DNA of 64,000 nt, from NCBI RefSeq assembly GCF_040581485.1, contig NC_090131.1, positions 17,441,501-17,505,500 of the forward strand, read 5' to 3'. The notes under the pieces are model-generated. The model ran no database searches and was not told the origin of the DNA. It saw only the letters and a program-made list of their open reading frames with translations. The DNA comes from Linepithema humile. Lineage: Eukaryota > Arthropoda > Insecta > Hymenoptera > Formicidae. The position numbers were made by a program, and so were the translations under genes. The number at the start of each line of letters is the position of its first letter. Within the stretch, counting starts at the first letter, position 1. Shown here in pieces: positions 17,101-29,912 of this stretch.

Positions 17101-17976
17101 TGAGAGAACGGGCATACGGAAAATTTCGACGAAATGCAATCGCACGGAGGCGTGAATATATAACGGATACCCGCGGTCCTCGTCTACCCCGTGGCGGCGC
17201 GCTCGCTCGCCGGCCGACTTTTTCCCACAAACTTCGTCGGGGAGTTAAAAGATATTGCGTGGCCGTCTAGTAGCGAAAATAACGAGGGATGCGTTTGCAG
17301 TAAATAATTTGCATATACCGTGCGCGTGGAGCGTGTTGCTGCAAAAATGTAAAACGCGCGACGTTGTCGCACATAAAAAAGTCATCGTCCGCTGGATGCA
17401 TTAGTAATACAAGTGCGCTTATATATTATTTCAAACATCCTGATGGAAACGCCTTTTGCCTTTGAATGTAATGCACTGTCAAATTGAATTGACAGAATTA
17501 TCGTTAAAATTGTGTATCTTGCGCAAATATTGTGCGCAAAATGCGACGGAGTTTATATTGCCTCTCGAATTTCGCATAAACTGCGTAGCGGTATAAAAAA
17601 AAAGAACTTAATAAAACAGTTTTCCCTTTGTGAGGGAAGTATGCCGAAGTGTTTTTTTTATATGCAATAATCGCAACTTTCGACGTTGTGCTTTATTAAA
17701 AGTTAATTATCCTTTTGCGATTGTTCCACTTTTTCCCGACAATTTCATCGTGAAACCAATGAATCGGTTTTGTGTATCTATACTCGAATGCGCGATATTT
17801 TACGTCTTTTGAATTTTATCGTCGTTCACCGCGAAAATATGTAATATTAAATTAGATCAGAAATTTGCGAAGGTATAAAGTTCGCCCAGGGGACCCGGTA
17901 TTACGAAGGGTTTATGAATGTTTAATGACATTAGAATATTCACGGATGCCACCGCCGTCGGGATTTCTACATTACG

Positions 17977-18130
17977 TATTTCGTGATAAAACTTCGCGTC
18001 ACGTCACGAGCCACGCTCTTGGCGCGTCCAACTTTCGAGGAGCATTAATTTCACGCCTCGGTCAGATATACGACCGAATGCTCGGGTGCGTCCCGTCGTT
18101 TTTGCGACGGTACCCAACGCTGTTCCAGTA
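17977..18130 (+). repeat. Diverged direct repeat, copy 2 (partner 16981-17100)
   Basis: Second copy about 1 kb downstream in the same orientation. It is longer because of an insertion between the AAAACTTC and ACTTTCG blocks. Confidence 0.65.
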
Positions 18131-19980
18131 AATATACGACAGCGCAAATCCGCCCACCAGTCATCCCTTCGGCGCCATGAAGTTTCCATCAACGCTCCCA
18201 ACGTGGGAATGTTTTGATATTATTATATCATTTTGCGCAGAGATTTTCATGCTCGAAAAATGCGATTCAATAATTGCGCGCTCAGCAATAAACGCTCACT
18301 CTACGCTTATTTTTGTTCTATATATATATATATATATTAATATAATTTTATAATTATTTTTCCAAACAAATTTTTTAATTATTACACAGCTATACATGAT
18401 TTAGTAACGATGCCATCAGCTTTAACATTCTCTTCTTTTATTACTTATTTTAAATTTAATTTGAATTTTACATTTAACAATAAGGCTTAATGAATATTTT
18501 AACTGATTCAAAAATACGTTACAAAAACAGTAAATCGTAAAAGTTGAATTATTTATTAATATCAGTTAATTGGCATTTATATTGGCTTATGTATTAATTA
18601 CTATCTTATATTGGCCTATGTACCATTTACTATCTTTATTCGCTGCTTTTGTTTCGGATAAAAATTATTCTGTTATAAGTTACAGTAATGTACAATAACG
18701 AATAAAATAAGTCGTAAAAAGTAACCAAGAACCGGCATTAACGGCAGCGAACTCACGGCTCGCGGACTGCGTGGATCGTTTTCAGGATCGATTCAATTAA
18801 AATTCATCGAGGGCAGATAAGTAGAATAAGACGAGAAAGAGTAAAATTTGCATCGTAAAAAAACAGAAATATCTTGCAAATGAAAGCAGATAGATAGGCA
18901 AACACAAGTCTCATTCGAAAGATCATGAAAAGCTCTATCAAATGAGATAGCAAATAGATAGGCAAATATACGTTCGAAGCAAGTTTTTGCGAGTCGGAAG
19001 AAACGCGTTTTGCAAGAAAAAAAATCCAAGAGAGGGCTCCCGAAAATTAATGATTATTAAATAACCGTAGAAATGCTATAAAAAGCCGAAAATATTGCCA
19101 TCGCTCTAAAATACAAAAGTGCGTAACGCGAATATTAAATTGCGTAACGTTGAATTTATTTGTTCAGAACACGTCTACCTCTTCTTCTATCGCGTCTATC
19201 GAAGAAACGAAGTTGGGAGAAGTTAGTTCTACGTGCAAACTGCGAGGAAGGGATAACTGTAAGCAGCGATTTTTACGTGTATGAGATCGACTCAAAAGCA
19301 GCGTTAAATCGGTGAACTTTCGCTACCAAGCTGATACTATCGCGTCTGCTCGGCTATCGAATACGCCAGACTACGGGGATTACAGCATAACTTGGCGAGA
19401 ACTTCTAATTTTACTGTTCCTATCCGAGATCAGATAATACGCCGTAACGCGCGATTGAGTCCTGCGCGCACGAATCGCGTGTTATGCACTCATGCATCTC
19501 GAATACTTAACGCAGTGCTGACGCTGACAAATATCATACTGCTCTCTATTTATTCAGTAAACCGAGATTTTGCGCAAACACGTGTTGAATCAATAATGCC
19601 TATTCAGCGAAAAAAGTGCACACAACGAAATGTGCGCACGCACGTTTTATTATGCGACGCATAAATTTTATTATACAGCGTATCGAAATCTGTATCAAAT
19701 ATTTGCAAAAATACTGTTGACAGTCGCGCGACGAAGACAGATAGAGAATGTAAATAAACGTAATAAAATATCCCCCGTGATTCAGACCAGCGCAGCGTAA
19801 TGTTATGACAATAACGATATTTTTAATTTCGCGCTTGGCATTATTTTTCGGGAATTATTTTACGGACATTTGTCGTCCGCCCTTCGGAAAAATTTTGATC
19901 TGCGTCAGCGCGACGCGTCTTACCGTCACCCGTGGAATTCCGTTTGGATAAAATCTCGCCGTCGTCGTGAGCGGCCACCC

Positions 19981-19996
19981 GGGGGGGGGGGGGGGG
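19981..19996. repeat. G16 homopolymer bounded by C runs
   Basis: Sixteen consecutive G preceded by CCC and followed by CCCC, so the ends can pair with the run. It may form a G-quadruplex or hairpin. Long G runs are also prone to assembly length error. Confidence 0.9.
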
Positions 19997-20967
19997 CCCC
20001 GTGACTAACGTCATAACGTTGTCTCGCCGCGTGTCACCGCGAAACACGGCCGCTTTTAATGTCCGATTATCAATCTCTCGAAATGATTTCGCGCTCCACT
20101 CGCGCCCTTAGCTCCCGCAATGAAGGACGGAATATTCATGAGGCACCGAGAGCGGCCGATCCTGTCAAGGTCTTTTATGCAAGTCGTTCGACCATCCACT
20201 CGACGATCCTTTGTTTAAGCGTGATAATTATTAATGGTATTTCGCTATCGCCCGCTCTCTACCGCCTCGTTTCCCCGATCCACCGTCACTCGTCACTCGT
20301 CGGTGTCCCTCACAGACGTGAAGTTCCTTCCAGACTTCAGAAATAGCGCGCTGAGTTTTCTAAAGGTCTCGTTCTAGCTCTTCCATTGGATGCCATAAAT
20401 TATGGGTCCTAGAAAGTTCTAAAGAACAATGCGATCTATGAATGGGTGAGTTAATTGAAAATTTCTGCCTAGAGACTAGAGTTCGGACAGAGAACTTACG
20501 CGTACGCTCTTAATTGGGGAATTGATTAGCCTTGTGGTATACATACAACAAAGATTACTTTGGTTTACTTTGTAAACACATGTGCATTCAATTTTCTCCA
20601 CGCGCTCTTTCAACATCCGGTATTTTAGGAGAAAAAAAAATTATTCAGTTTTTAATTTCTCTTTCCGGATTTAATTACACATCGGTAAATAAAAAAACTT
20701 TACATTTTGTTCCATAGAATATTTGCTCCGACCGTTACGATGGGCGAAATTGGAGTTGGAGATAATATTCAGCGTTTTTATCGGAATAAATTGTGCGTGT
20801 TCGATCTCGTCAAAATACATGGGTTGTTAAAAGGAAATGTCATGTCATACCCAAAGCGCACGATAACGGTAACAATCATGTGTTATGCGATTATCCTGGG
20901 CGAGGCAGTGTGCAGACATTCCTCCATTTATCGTGATAAACAAAGCGTGTCGTGTATCGGCGTAATA

Positions 20968-21033
20968 CTATTTAATAACCCCTTAATTCGGTAAACTCGA
21001 ATCGAGTTTCGCGTAGTAACTCACGATACGGAT
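20968..21033 (+). repeat. Diverged direct repeat, copy 1 (partner 21102-21169)
   Basis: Core TATTTAAT-A-CCCTTA-TCGGTAAACTC, ATCGAGTTTC, CG-AGTAA-TC-CGATA. The unit recurs about 132 bases downstream in the same orientation. Confidence 0.7.
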
Positions 21034-21101
21034 GTATGCGCAAACGATACGATTGCATAAACCAGCAGATATGCGTAAACGGCCCTACAACGTTACTACC
21101 G

Positions 21102-21169
21102 TATTTAATCATTCCCTTATCCGGCAAACTCAAATCGAGTTTCTCGCAGTAATTCGCGATAGAGACATA
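21102..21169 (+). repeat. Diverged direct repeat, copy 2 (partner 20968-21033)
   Basis: Second copy, with scattered transitions relative to the first (for example CCGGCAAACTCAAATCGAG against TCGGTAAACTCGAATCGAG). Confidence 0.7.
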
Positions 21170-21744
21170 TTCGATAACTACGCAGAATGGCCACGCGCGA
21201 TGAAATTAACAGAGTGTATTATATCGCGAAATATCCACTGCCGGTGTTGGAGCGATAATGAATGCAATCATAATTAAAGGAAGTAAAATTTAAGCCATAA
21301 GTCACGAAATGTGAGAAGTGATTTTATAGTTCTTATTAATTCCTTTTTACAATTGTGTATTAGATATACATGATTTTTGCGTCAAGTTTCGATCCTTTAA
21401 ACTCTTAAGAAAATGAATGATATCAAACAGAAATGTTAAAATACGCTTAAATATTAATTATGTAGAAATATTTAGATATGCTAATATTCTTGTGATGACT
21501 TCCTGTTAAGAACGTGAACAGGATATAACTGTTACATTCGAGATATGTGCGGTTCTCCAGTTTTCATCATAACTTGCCAAGTTTATGGAATCTCGTGACA
21601 GAAGATCGCATGTGCGAACCTTATTACGAGGATAACACGCGGGAATGGCAAATGGCATGTGCGGGACTCGTCGAGATCGTTCTTCGTCTTCAAGTGCTTC
21701 TCTAAGCAACTTTACACAGGCGGAGGCCTGGAATCCGTTCCACC

Positions 21745-21762
21745 GACACACACACACACACA
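21745..21762. repeat. (CA)n microsatellite
   Basis: About eight perfect CA units. Confidence 0.9.
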
Positions 21763-22710
21763 TGCCAAGCACTAACACACGTCGCCATATCAACTTTGAA
21801 GTGGGAACGCAATAGGGGGATGCCCGTTGTGGAAGGTGCTCGCCGTAATTTCCGAGAGAGATTTTATTAGCTGTACGAGCTTTTCGCGAACAACGTAATG
21901 AATTAGCAAGTAGTGCACTTAGTTGAATAGGGCGGTACCGTGATGTTGCTATATTATGTCATCACGACATTTAATTTATTAAAAACATATTATAATACCC
22001 TTGTGTGGTGTGTTTAAAAAGTGTTACTTTTCTGCGTTAAATATAAATTGAATTTTTAAATATTGAAAAAAAAATATTATCTAAAATTAATGTGATGGCT
22101 GAAGAAAAAAATATGGTATTTACATATTTTATCATATACATTGCGCACAAAAAATATATACATAAATAATGTGATTCGATTACATCTTTGAAACATATGT
22201 AATGCCATCAATGCTAATTCGCATTGCTAATTCGCATTCCGCGCAAAAATGTTTAATGAATATCTCGGTGCTAAAAGGCGGGGGAGATGATCGATGCGTC
22301 TATCATAACTTTTATTTTCACTGCGTACCGCCGATGCCCTTTCGCGAGTGACCTTCTTTAAATTGCTAACCAACTGTCGGCCTTCCATCGGCCGCGAATG
22401 CATCCGTGTCTCGCTCGTAGAAACGCGCGATCGATCAATACTCCGAAAACCAGTGGAAGCCTGTCCTCGAAGGTCGTGACAGGAAAAAAGTAGTACCGAT
22501 AACGAAAGAGTCCGGGAGGAGGTAGGTAGAGGAGCCGCGGTTTGTAGTGGGGAGAAAAAAATGAATTATGCGAGGAATCGAAAATGCTGGTCACGATGGG
22601 AACTCCGGGGTATTGTCCTGGGCTTCCTCTTCGTTTCCTTTCCCCGCCGCATCCTGCGTTCGCGCTCTGTTTTTTCATTCTGTCTCTTCCCCTCCCATCC
22701 GCCCGCACGT

Positions 22711-22735
22711 AGAGAGAGAGAGAAAGAGAGAGAGA
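22711..22735. repeat. Short (GA)n microsatellite
   Basis: An AG run with one AAA interruption, followed by a G run. Confidence 0.9.
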
Positions 22736-25700
22736 GGGGGGAGAAACGTGAAGAGTGCGTGTGATATATAGCGTGTGTACCGGGAGTCTTACGATGTCGT
22801 TTTCTGATGGATTACCTATTTCGCGCACTTCTATCGCCGCACGGAATTGGTCCGGGAAACGTGCATTCATAGTGTCGCCGGCGAACGAAATACGTTTCTG
22901 CGCTGAATTACCAGCATCTATCCTCAAACATTCCATAAATCTTGATATTGACGGATTCAACGGATCCTTTTACGTAAGAATCTTTTACGTAAAAAGACTG
23001 CACGGGTCTATCGGAGGAAAATTCCACGTAAAAAGATTGTCGCTTAATGATTTTTCTGACTTTTATTTACCCCCCTCGCAGCTAAAATTTTCATTCTCGC
23101 GAATAAGCGGTAGGTGCTAAAGAGATTAACTACATCATAATCCTACACGATGCTCGTAAAGTACGCAGTACCTGCACTCCATATCGCCGACGAAAGCATT
23201 GTCCGTGAAAAGAAGGAAAAAAAGGGAATATCGAAAGTGGTTTGAGAAGTTGGTGTGAGGATAATATAATGTGCAATCTTATCCTGATAGATGATCCATT
23301 CACTATCTTTATCGTCCCGGGAAGCAGCAGCGGAATAAAAAAGATTCGCGAGTTTAAATCTTCCAAGTATTGGAAGAATTGATATAAGCGCGTGTCTGAG
23401 AACTGCGGCTCGATATCGGGTATTATATTTATCCTAAAATATCGAACTGCATATATTTGGCAAGTGCGGAGACAACTTTATCTCTGTACATTTAGAGATC
23501 CCGCATCGTCCTAGATACAAGTCGCTCGCGATTAATTTCACGTTGAATTCAGGCAAAGCATGAAACTTGTAGGTGACTATGTATGTACCGTAAGTGACGG
23601 CTTCATCTCATATTACAGTAGTAACAGCCTGTTCGAGTCAGTCAATCCGCAGTAGTACAAGCGAGAACGTACGCGACTCTCGCAAGTGATAAAATCAAGC
23701 AATGTGTTCACTGGAAATTCCATAAAAACAATCGCACGACGATAGTAAATAAATTAGCGAAAAATTGCAATAAATTTTAGGCAGAAATTCTTGACGAGTT
23801 CAAATGTTTTTCGGAAATCTGATATTTTTTCGAAAATTTTCTCTATTACGTCTCAAGAGTCAGACATTACAATTTAAATCGATGCTAATTGAAAGAAAAT
23901 TGTTATGAATTTTGATGCAAAATGTAAAGTTGATATGCAAATCTTCTTGACTCTTGCTTTTTGTATCTAATTATGAGAGAACTCTTTGAAACGTAATAGT
24001 AACTGTAGAACTTTATGGAGACGAGCCAGAACTCTATCAATTATATCGATATTCTGGAAACGGGATGTTAACTACGCGGAGGTGAACAATTCCAAAGTCG
24101 ATCCGCGAAGAAACGATGAGGTCGGGGCGCCAATTAGAGCGGGCGGACGAAGATGGAAGGTGGTGGCCGGAAGGCAGAGCGCCGTATTTTCATTTGGCCG
24201 GATCGCTCGTCATCCGGCAGTTAATCCTGGTCGAGGGGACAAGCCCGGGGATGAACTAGTCGACGCAACGGGATCGTTAGTTTTAATCGTTCGACTGCTA
24301 TTAGTTCGTGTCATCCCCCCCGTCTCCGTTTTCTGGCCTCTCGTTCTCTCACCGCGATCCCCATCCTTGTTCTCCGTTGTTGCCTCTTTGTCACTCACTT
24401 GTCGCTTCTTCCGCGGGTCACCTTTTCTCTCTCGCTTCACCGGGTCGGGGCTCTTTCTACCTCGTTCGCTCCTTAACTGCGTACTCCCCGGTGCCCGGGC
24501 TCAGACGACATTATCGATGGCGGGCATTAAACGTCTTTTGCCTTTTCCACCTCCCCCGCACACGCCCCGTTACCCGTCGCGAACGAAGCCGCGTCCCGTC
24601 TTCCACCCCCTCGTACCATCCGGCCCGACGTTCTCGCTGCTGTCGTTTTAACGTGGATTTCCTATCCGGTGGCTTTTGATAACGGCGCGGTGGCAGCGTC
24701 TTCCGCCACGTTGTGACGAAACCGAGGCGCTGAAAAATGAAGTGACTTGTGTATCCTGTCCTCGATAAGAGCGCCCGAATAGAGGTGACGTTCTTTTCAT
24801 CGCTCGCTCGTGCGCGGACGAGACCGGGTCTCGAAGTAAAAACTGGGAAGCGCTATAACGTGTACGCGATCAATTTTCGACGATTTTAATTGAAATTTGA
24901 TGACACAGTAAACTATCGACAAAAGTTCCGCGATCGTAGAAGAACGGAACGTTCAGCTCGACCTGCCGTATAAATAGAATTCGGTGGATACACACGAATG
25001 GCGAACAATAGCAATCATCCCGCACGAGAATCGAAAAATACAATTTCACGTTGTATTGTTCACCGCACTGGTACCGCACCGAAAGGTGACAATAACGACT
25101 GTAATTGATTCGCAAATTTTGAAAACCGGAATTGTTAAATAATTCTTGTGCTTTTGCCCCTCGGTCTTTTTGATAGCCAATAAATATATAAAATTCACGT
25201 TAACGAACCGAACGTTTGTATCATGGATGAGTGATTTAGCAGATATTTTTCGGGTGGTTCGAAAATATATTAACTACTGTAGCTATATTTCGAAATGTTG
25301 CACGAAATATCATTATTATTATACGTAGTTTGCTCGCGAAAGAATTAATACCGACAAACATAATAAAATATTTTATTCAACGTATGCTATTTAACAATTT
25401 TCCAAACATTTCCACGCTGACCGATATTATTTCGCAGTTTTATATATATCTTTTCTTTTATATTATGATCTTGACTTAGCATGCATAATTTAGTGCCGGC
25501 GATAAAGTATCATTAATGCATTCGGCTATAGCGGAAGTTCCTCTGAATACCGCCGGCGCCGCGGTGGACTTAGCTGTTTTAAAACAGTAAGTCTCTTACA
25601 ATCGTTGGTTCCTTTGAAAGCGTACGTGTGAAAATCCAGCCAACGTAGACGACAGCTACGTGGCTCAGTAGCCACGAGCATTTTCATGCAAATGCACATC

Positions 25701-25833
25701 TCTGCGACCCTCATACTCTGCAACTGTGCAAAAACGGAAGACACCATTTTCGCGGTGAGATTCTTCTAACTATATATTGGCTGCCATCCCTCGGCCACTG
25801 TGACCGTAGTTGAATTTCAACTATGAATGTAAT

Positions 25834-26122
25834 ATACAGGGTGTCCACGAAATTGGCAACTAAAGTTAAAAGTATTGTTGTTAAAATTTGTCGGAAATTG
25901 AAATGAAAAATTGATACATGTATCGAATATTCGGTACTCTTCATCATAGTTACAAATTTATATGAAATAATAATTATCGTGTTTTAATAAATTTTTTATA
26001 GATTTTATAGACTATTCATTGTTTTTTTGGAAGAAAAATTGTACCAATGGGATTGTTTTTTAGTTCAAAATTTAATCGCATTATTTAATCTCGTAGCAAA
26101 TTTTTTCGGCGCGCCCGGTATA
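25834..26122. mobile_element. Possible MITE with imperfect terminal inverted repeats
   Basis: The left end reads TACAGGGTGTCCACGAAATT. The reverse complement of the right end reads TACCGGGCGCGCCGAAAAAA. Both are flanked by TA, as for Tc1/mariner-superfamily insertions. The roughly 290-base interior is AT-rich with no transposase. Termini of the CAGGGTGTCC type are common in arthropod non-autonomous elements. The inverted repeats are imperfect, so confidence is low. Confidence 0.35.
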
Positions 26123-26670
26123 AAAGAAACTGCAGATAGTATCAAGTATTGATGTGCGTTGTAAAAGATTCAGTTTTCCTTGCATTCACGATGCAATGAC
26201 TATTCACTTTGTAATTCTATATCTTGAAGTGAACTCGTGCTGCACGAAAATAAACATTTCGGCGTACGTATACGTACATCTTGCACCACGCTACCAGCGT
26301 TTCAGCGCGCACAACATTGTTAAGCGTTCCGCAATAGCAATCTCGCGTTAGGAAAAGTCATTTGTATTAGAAATTGATGGTAGGAATTATTTATCCTCGC
26401 CTCTGACGATTTATAGAACGTCTGACGTATTGAAAATCCTTGGACCGATTTCGCGATATAATCAGACGCAGCCGAGGATCCATCCAGGTGGCTCTTAATG
26501 CGCGAACGCCAGCGGGCCGAATGCCGGAACGAAACTTGAAGTATTAATCCCGCCTCGGAAAGATATCGAAAGCAGCCGGTGCGAGAACCGTGTGTCCAGG
26601 AAAATTACACAGGCTAACGTAAAGTAACGGAATCTTAATCTCGTAGATCCCACGGCGCCGTGCCGAACGG

Positions 26671-26715
26671 GAAAGAAGAAGAAGAAGAAAAAAGCAGAAG
26701 AAGAAGAAGAAGAAG
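26671..26715. repeat. (GAA)n microsatellite
   Basis: A GAA/AAG triplet run interrupted by AAAAGC. Confidence 0.93.
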
Positions 26716-28424
26716 CAAGACAATCTGCTCCCGCTTGTCGACGAAGACTTGACGGGGACAGCAGATGGCCATCTCGCAGATTTTCCACCTGGCGGCTCGC
26801 GCAGCCTTGGGGTGTAATTTCGGTAATTTAATTTCTCGGCTTAATAGAGGGGCCCGGGATAGCAAAGAGACGAGGCAGCTGGAATGGAAAGAAACGCGGT
26901 CGACGCGAAGAGGAGAATTACAAGCAAGGGGAGGACATGAAAGTGGCACGTCCGTTAATACTTGGAGAAAATTAGCATACCGCTGCTCGTGGCGATAAAC
27001 TAAGTAGACGCGATGACGAAAAGAAGCTTACTCCGTGCGTATTTTTAATTTTTAATTCTTTACCTTGGGCTTTTTGCAAGGTGTACAAAATATTACAAGA
27101 GCAACGATTGGCAGATAATAGAGAGATTTTAAAGATTGACCAATCAACGATAATGCATCACTAGTCACGAATAATCGCGTAAAAAAGGAGCACGCTGTCA
27201 TTTAATAAAATATTAAATACACAGTGATATAATTTTTTATCGGATTATATAAATGCTATTATGCGATAGCGGGAAGCTGGCTCGCTGCGGCAAAATAAAT
27301 GTCTATATCTGCGCATTACGATCCTCGGCCAGCGATGTATCGCGAGAAAGATAATTAATATTTTTAACAACACAATACTATCGCACTACAATAGTGGGGA
27401 TCTAGCTCTTTCACGGGCTACGAGCGGATAAATCTCTACATCTGTACGCGATATGATCACCGCGGTAACATTGCTACGTTATATATTACCGTAACGAAAA
27501 TAAATGCGACGAAAAGCGACACGGAAGGGGTGGTCGCGGTTTTTACCCGCGACAAGCCGTCAGCTTTAACGATCGCATAGGAGAGCGCGTCGGGCGCGTC
27601 CTGATTTCATTAACGGTTTTAAATACGGCAGCCTGTAATTCCGACCGCTCGCGCGGAATGCGACCGTAAACGTTGGGAAAGAAAGGGACTATTTCCATCA
27701 TTGAGAAAATAAACATTTACATTTTTGCGGTGGCCGTCTTACTCCGTAATTGAGTTTTATAAATCGCTAAATACTCTTTTTCTGATTTAGTCGGCAAACC
27801 TCGGCGTTTTATACAGTACGGTTGACACAGCGCAATTATATAGCGCTGCGATAGTGTGGGTGTGACGTTATGACGGCCGTTCTATTACTTGAAACGCCTA
27901 CGGAGACTAATAAGTGAATTATAAAATATGCAAGAATGTAATAAGCGCAGCGTTATAATTGTGAGCGAACGTGAGTGCAATTAGCGAATCTAGGATAATT
28001 AGTGTTGCCTTTCATGTATAAAACATATTTCACGCTTTTTGGGGGGGAAATATAGCATTATTATTATGAGAGGTATACACACAAAAACTTCCATCCAAGT
28101 GTAGATAGACCGCTTCGAAAACAGAGGATTCCTTTTATTGTATTCACCTTTTGCCAATACCGGAAAAGATTTTGACTAAAAATATTACACCATTTATAAG
28201 ACATTGCTGAAAAAAATTGCCTTGGACACTTTTGTATACTTTTAACAAATTCATCAGAGAAATCAAAAAACTTCTTTATCACTCGCATAACCATTCCGTG
28301 TGCTTATAGAACACGACATCCAGTCGCGCAGTTTGCTGTCTGATTAAGACAGGCACACTACACTTGTCCCGCCTGTCGTTAGCGTGCTTCTGACTGCGTC
28401 AGCGACTAGTTGGATATTCCGTGT

Positions 28425-28454
28425 GCGATACTCCATAGCGGATACTCCATAGCG
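28425..28454 (+). repeat. Tandem duplication of a 14-15 base unit
   Basis: GATACTCCATAGCG occurs twice back to back, followed by GTGTCC. Confidence 0.85.
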
Positions 28455-28650
28455 GTGTCCTGAAATATCACGGCACCAAGTCGCCGGGACCGTTTGCAAA
28501 TGATAGATATACGATGCACGAACGCACCATATATCTAGCGAGTGCCGGATAATCTACTTTTCCTTAATTTATCTTACTCATACGTAACACAACCGCGGTA
28601 CCGTGTAGTTGCGGATGATGGGCGCGCAAGTGTGCGAGATATACATAGCG

Positions 28651-28666
28651 TGTGCGCGCGCGCGCG
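28651..28666. repeat. Short (GC)n run
   Basis: An alternating TGTGCGCG... run with Z-DNA potential; the second longest GC alternation in the window. Confidence 0.85.
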
Positions 28667-29893
28667 TTATATAATAAGAACAGTTTTGGAACGCCGAAAA
28701 ATTATTGCGTAATAATTAATCCAACTTATGCGGTGATATATGTCGAACGGGAAAAATTGTTATCTGTTCAGACTTCAACGTAATTCCGATAAAATACTGC
28801 ACGAGCGTGATTTTCAATAAAAGTGGAATCTCAAAAATAGCGAAAAATATTTCAATATTTCAATCATTTTTCTGTATACATTATTTGACAAAAACGTCGA
28901 TGCAGCCCGGCAAAATAATTCTAGTGATATTTGAATAGTCAAAACATTTCCAATATTTAAGATACAGATTATTTAAATTAGATATTTTTTGTAATGTGAT
29001 ATTGTTATCATATCTTTATCATTTTCTCATTTCTTATCAATATATGCAATACATGCAAATTTTCACCGAGTGGGAAGAGCCTTGCCTCGAAGCGTCGATT
29101 TTTTTAATTAATGTATAATATGCGCGTGTATACGCGCGGCGATCAGATAATTAACGAATAATTATACCTTCATCGTTCGCTGATTATATCTTCAGCACGC
29201 AACACGTATGCAGCGCGCAACTGTGATCTAAACAGGCGCCGTTCATTTATTATTCCGCGTCATTCGACGCTCATCGTTCGACAATGACGCGCGACGCCGA
29301 CTAGAATAATAACGCGAAATTATGTCGATTCGAAACGTGCGGGTACTTTGCGCGTATACGCGGTATTGTATCTGGTCCGTGCAGCCGCCCGTTTGTGCTC
29401 TATTCGACTCTATACGAATCGATCGCGGATATCTATAAACCCTCTGCTTACAGACGTGCATAAATCGCATTCCAGTCGCGTTTGCGTGCAGGCACGCACC
29501 GTCGATTCGCCATCCTGCGGCGGCGACTGACAACGACGATGCGACCACATCGTCAGGTTGGTATTATTAAACGATTCGAGCTACAACGAGCAGCGAGTAC
29601 AAATGCGCGGTGCGGATTGCCGGCGTCGCCTATATGTAAAATGCGTTCTGCGTAAGCGCACCGATAACGCCAGGCCGCACGACGTGCGCATTTTATTAAA
29701 CGTCGAGCACAATATCGCCGAAATATAAATCGCCCCATCGGTCATTCCAATAATAGAAATAGTCAAAACCAAATCGATAAGGGTCATCTCGCTTTAATGC
29801 ATCCACTAGGGCGGTGGCGTAACGTTGCATAAAACACACGCGAGCGTCCGCAATGCTTCCGCTAAAAAGCCTCGATAACCCTTCGCAACAAAC

Positions 29894-29912
29894 ACGCGCG
29901 CGCGCGCGCGCG
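29894..29912. repeat. (CG)n microsatellite
   Basis: About nine uninterrupted CG units inside ACACGCG...CGTGCA. Long CpG alternations survive poorly in methylated germlines, which fits the generally CpG-rich character of this DNA. Confidence 0.9.

Noticed and set aside
22358..22960. 200-codon minus-strand frame
   Set aside because: Contains a Ser-Leu run from a GA microsatellite and has no recognisable motif.
23986..24651. 221-codon plus-strand frame
   Set aside because: CpG/pyrimidine-rich DNA with Pro/Ser/Leu/Arg bias, overlapping long frames on the other strand and in other frames; no domain recognised.
28064..28294. 76-codon minus-strand frame with a WQKV string reminiscent of mariner transposase C termini
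   Set aside because: Only a four-residue resemblance, no catalytic motif and no inverted repeats found nearby.
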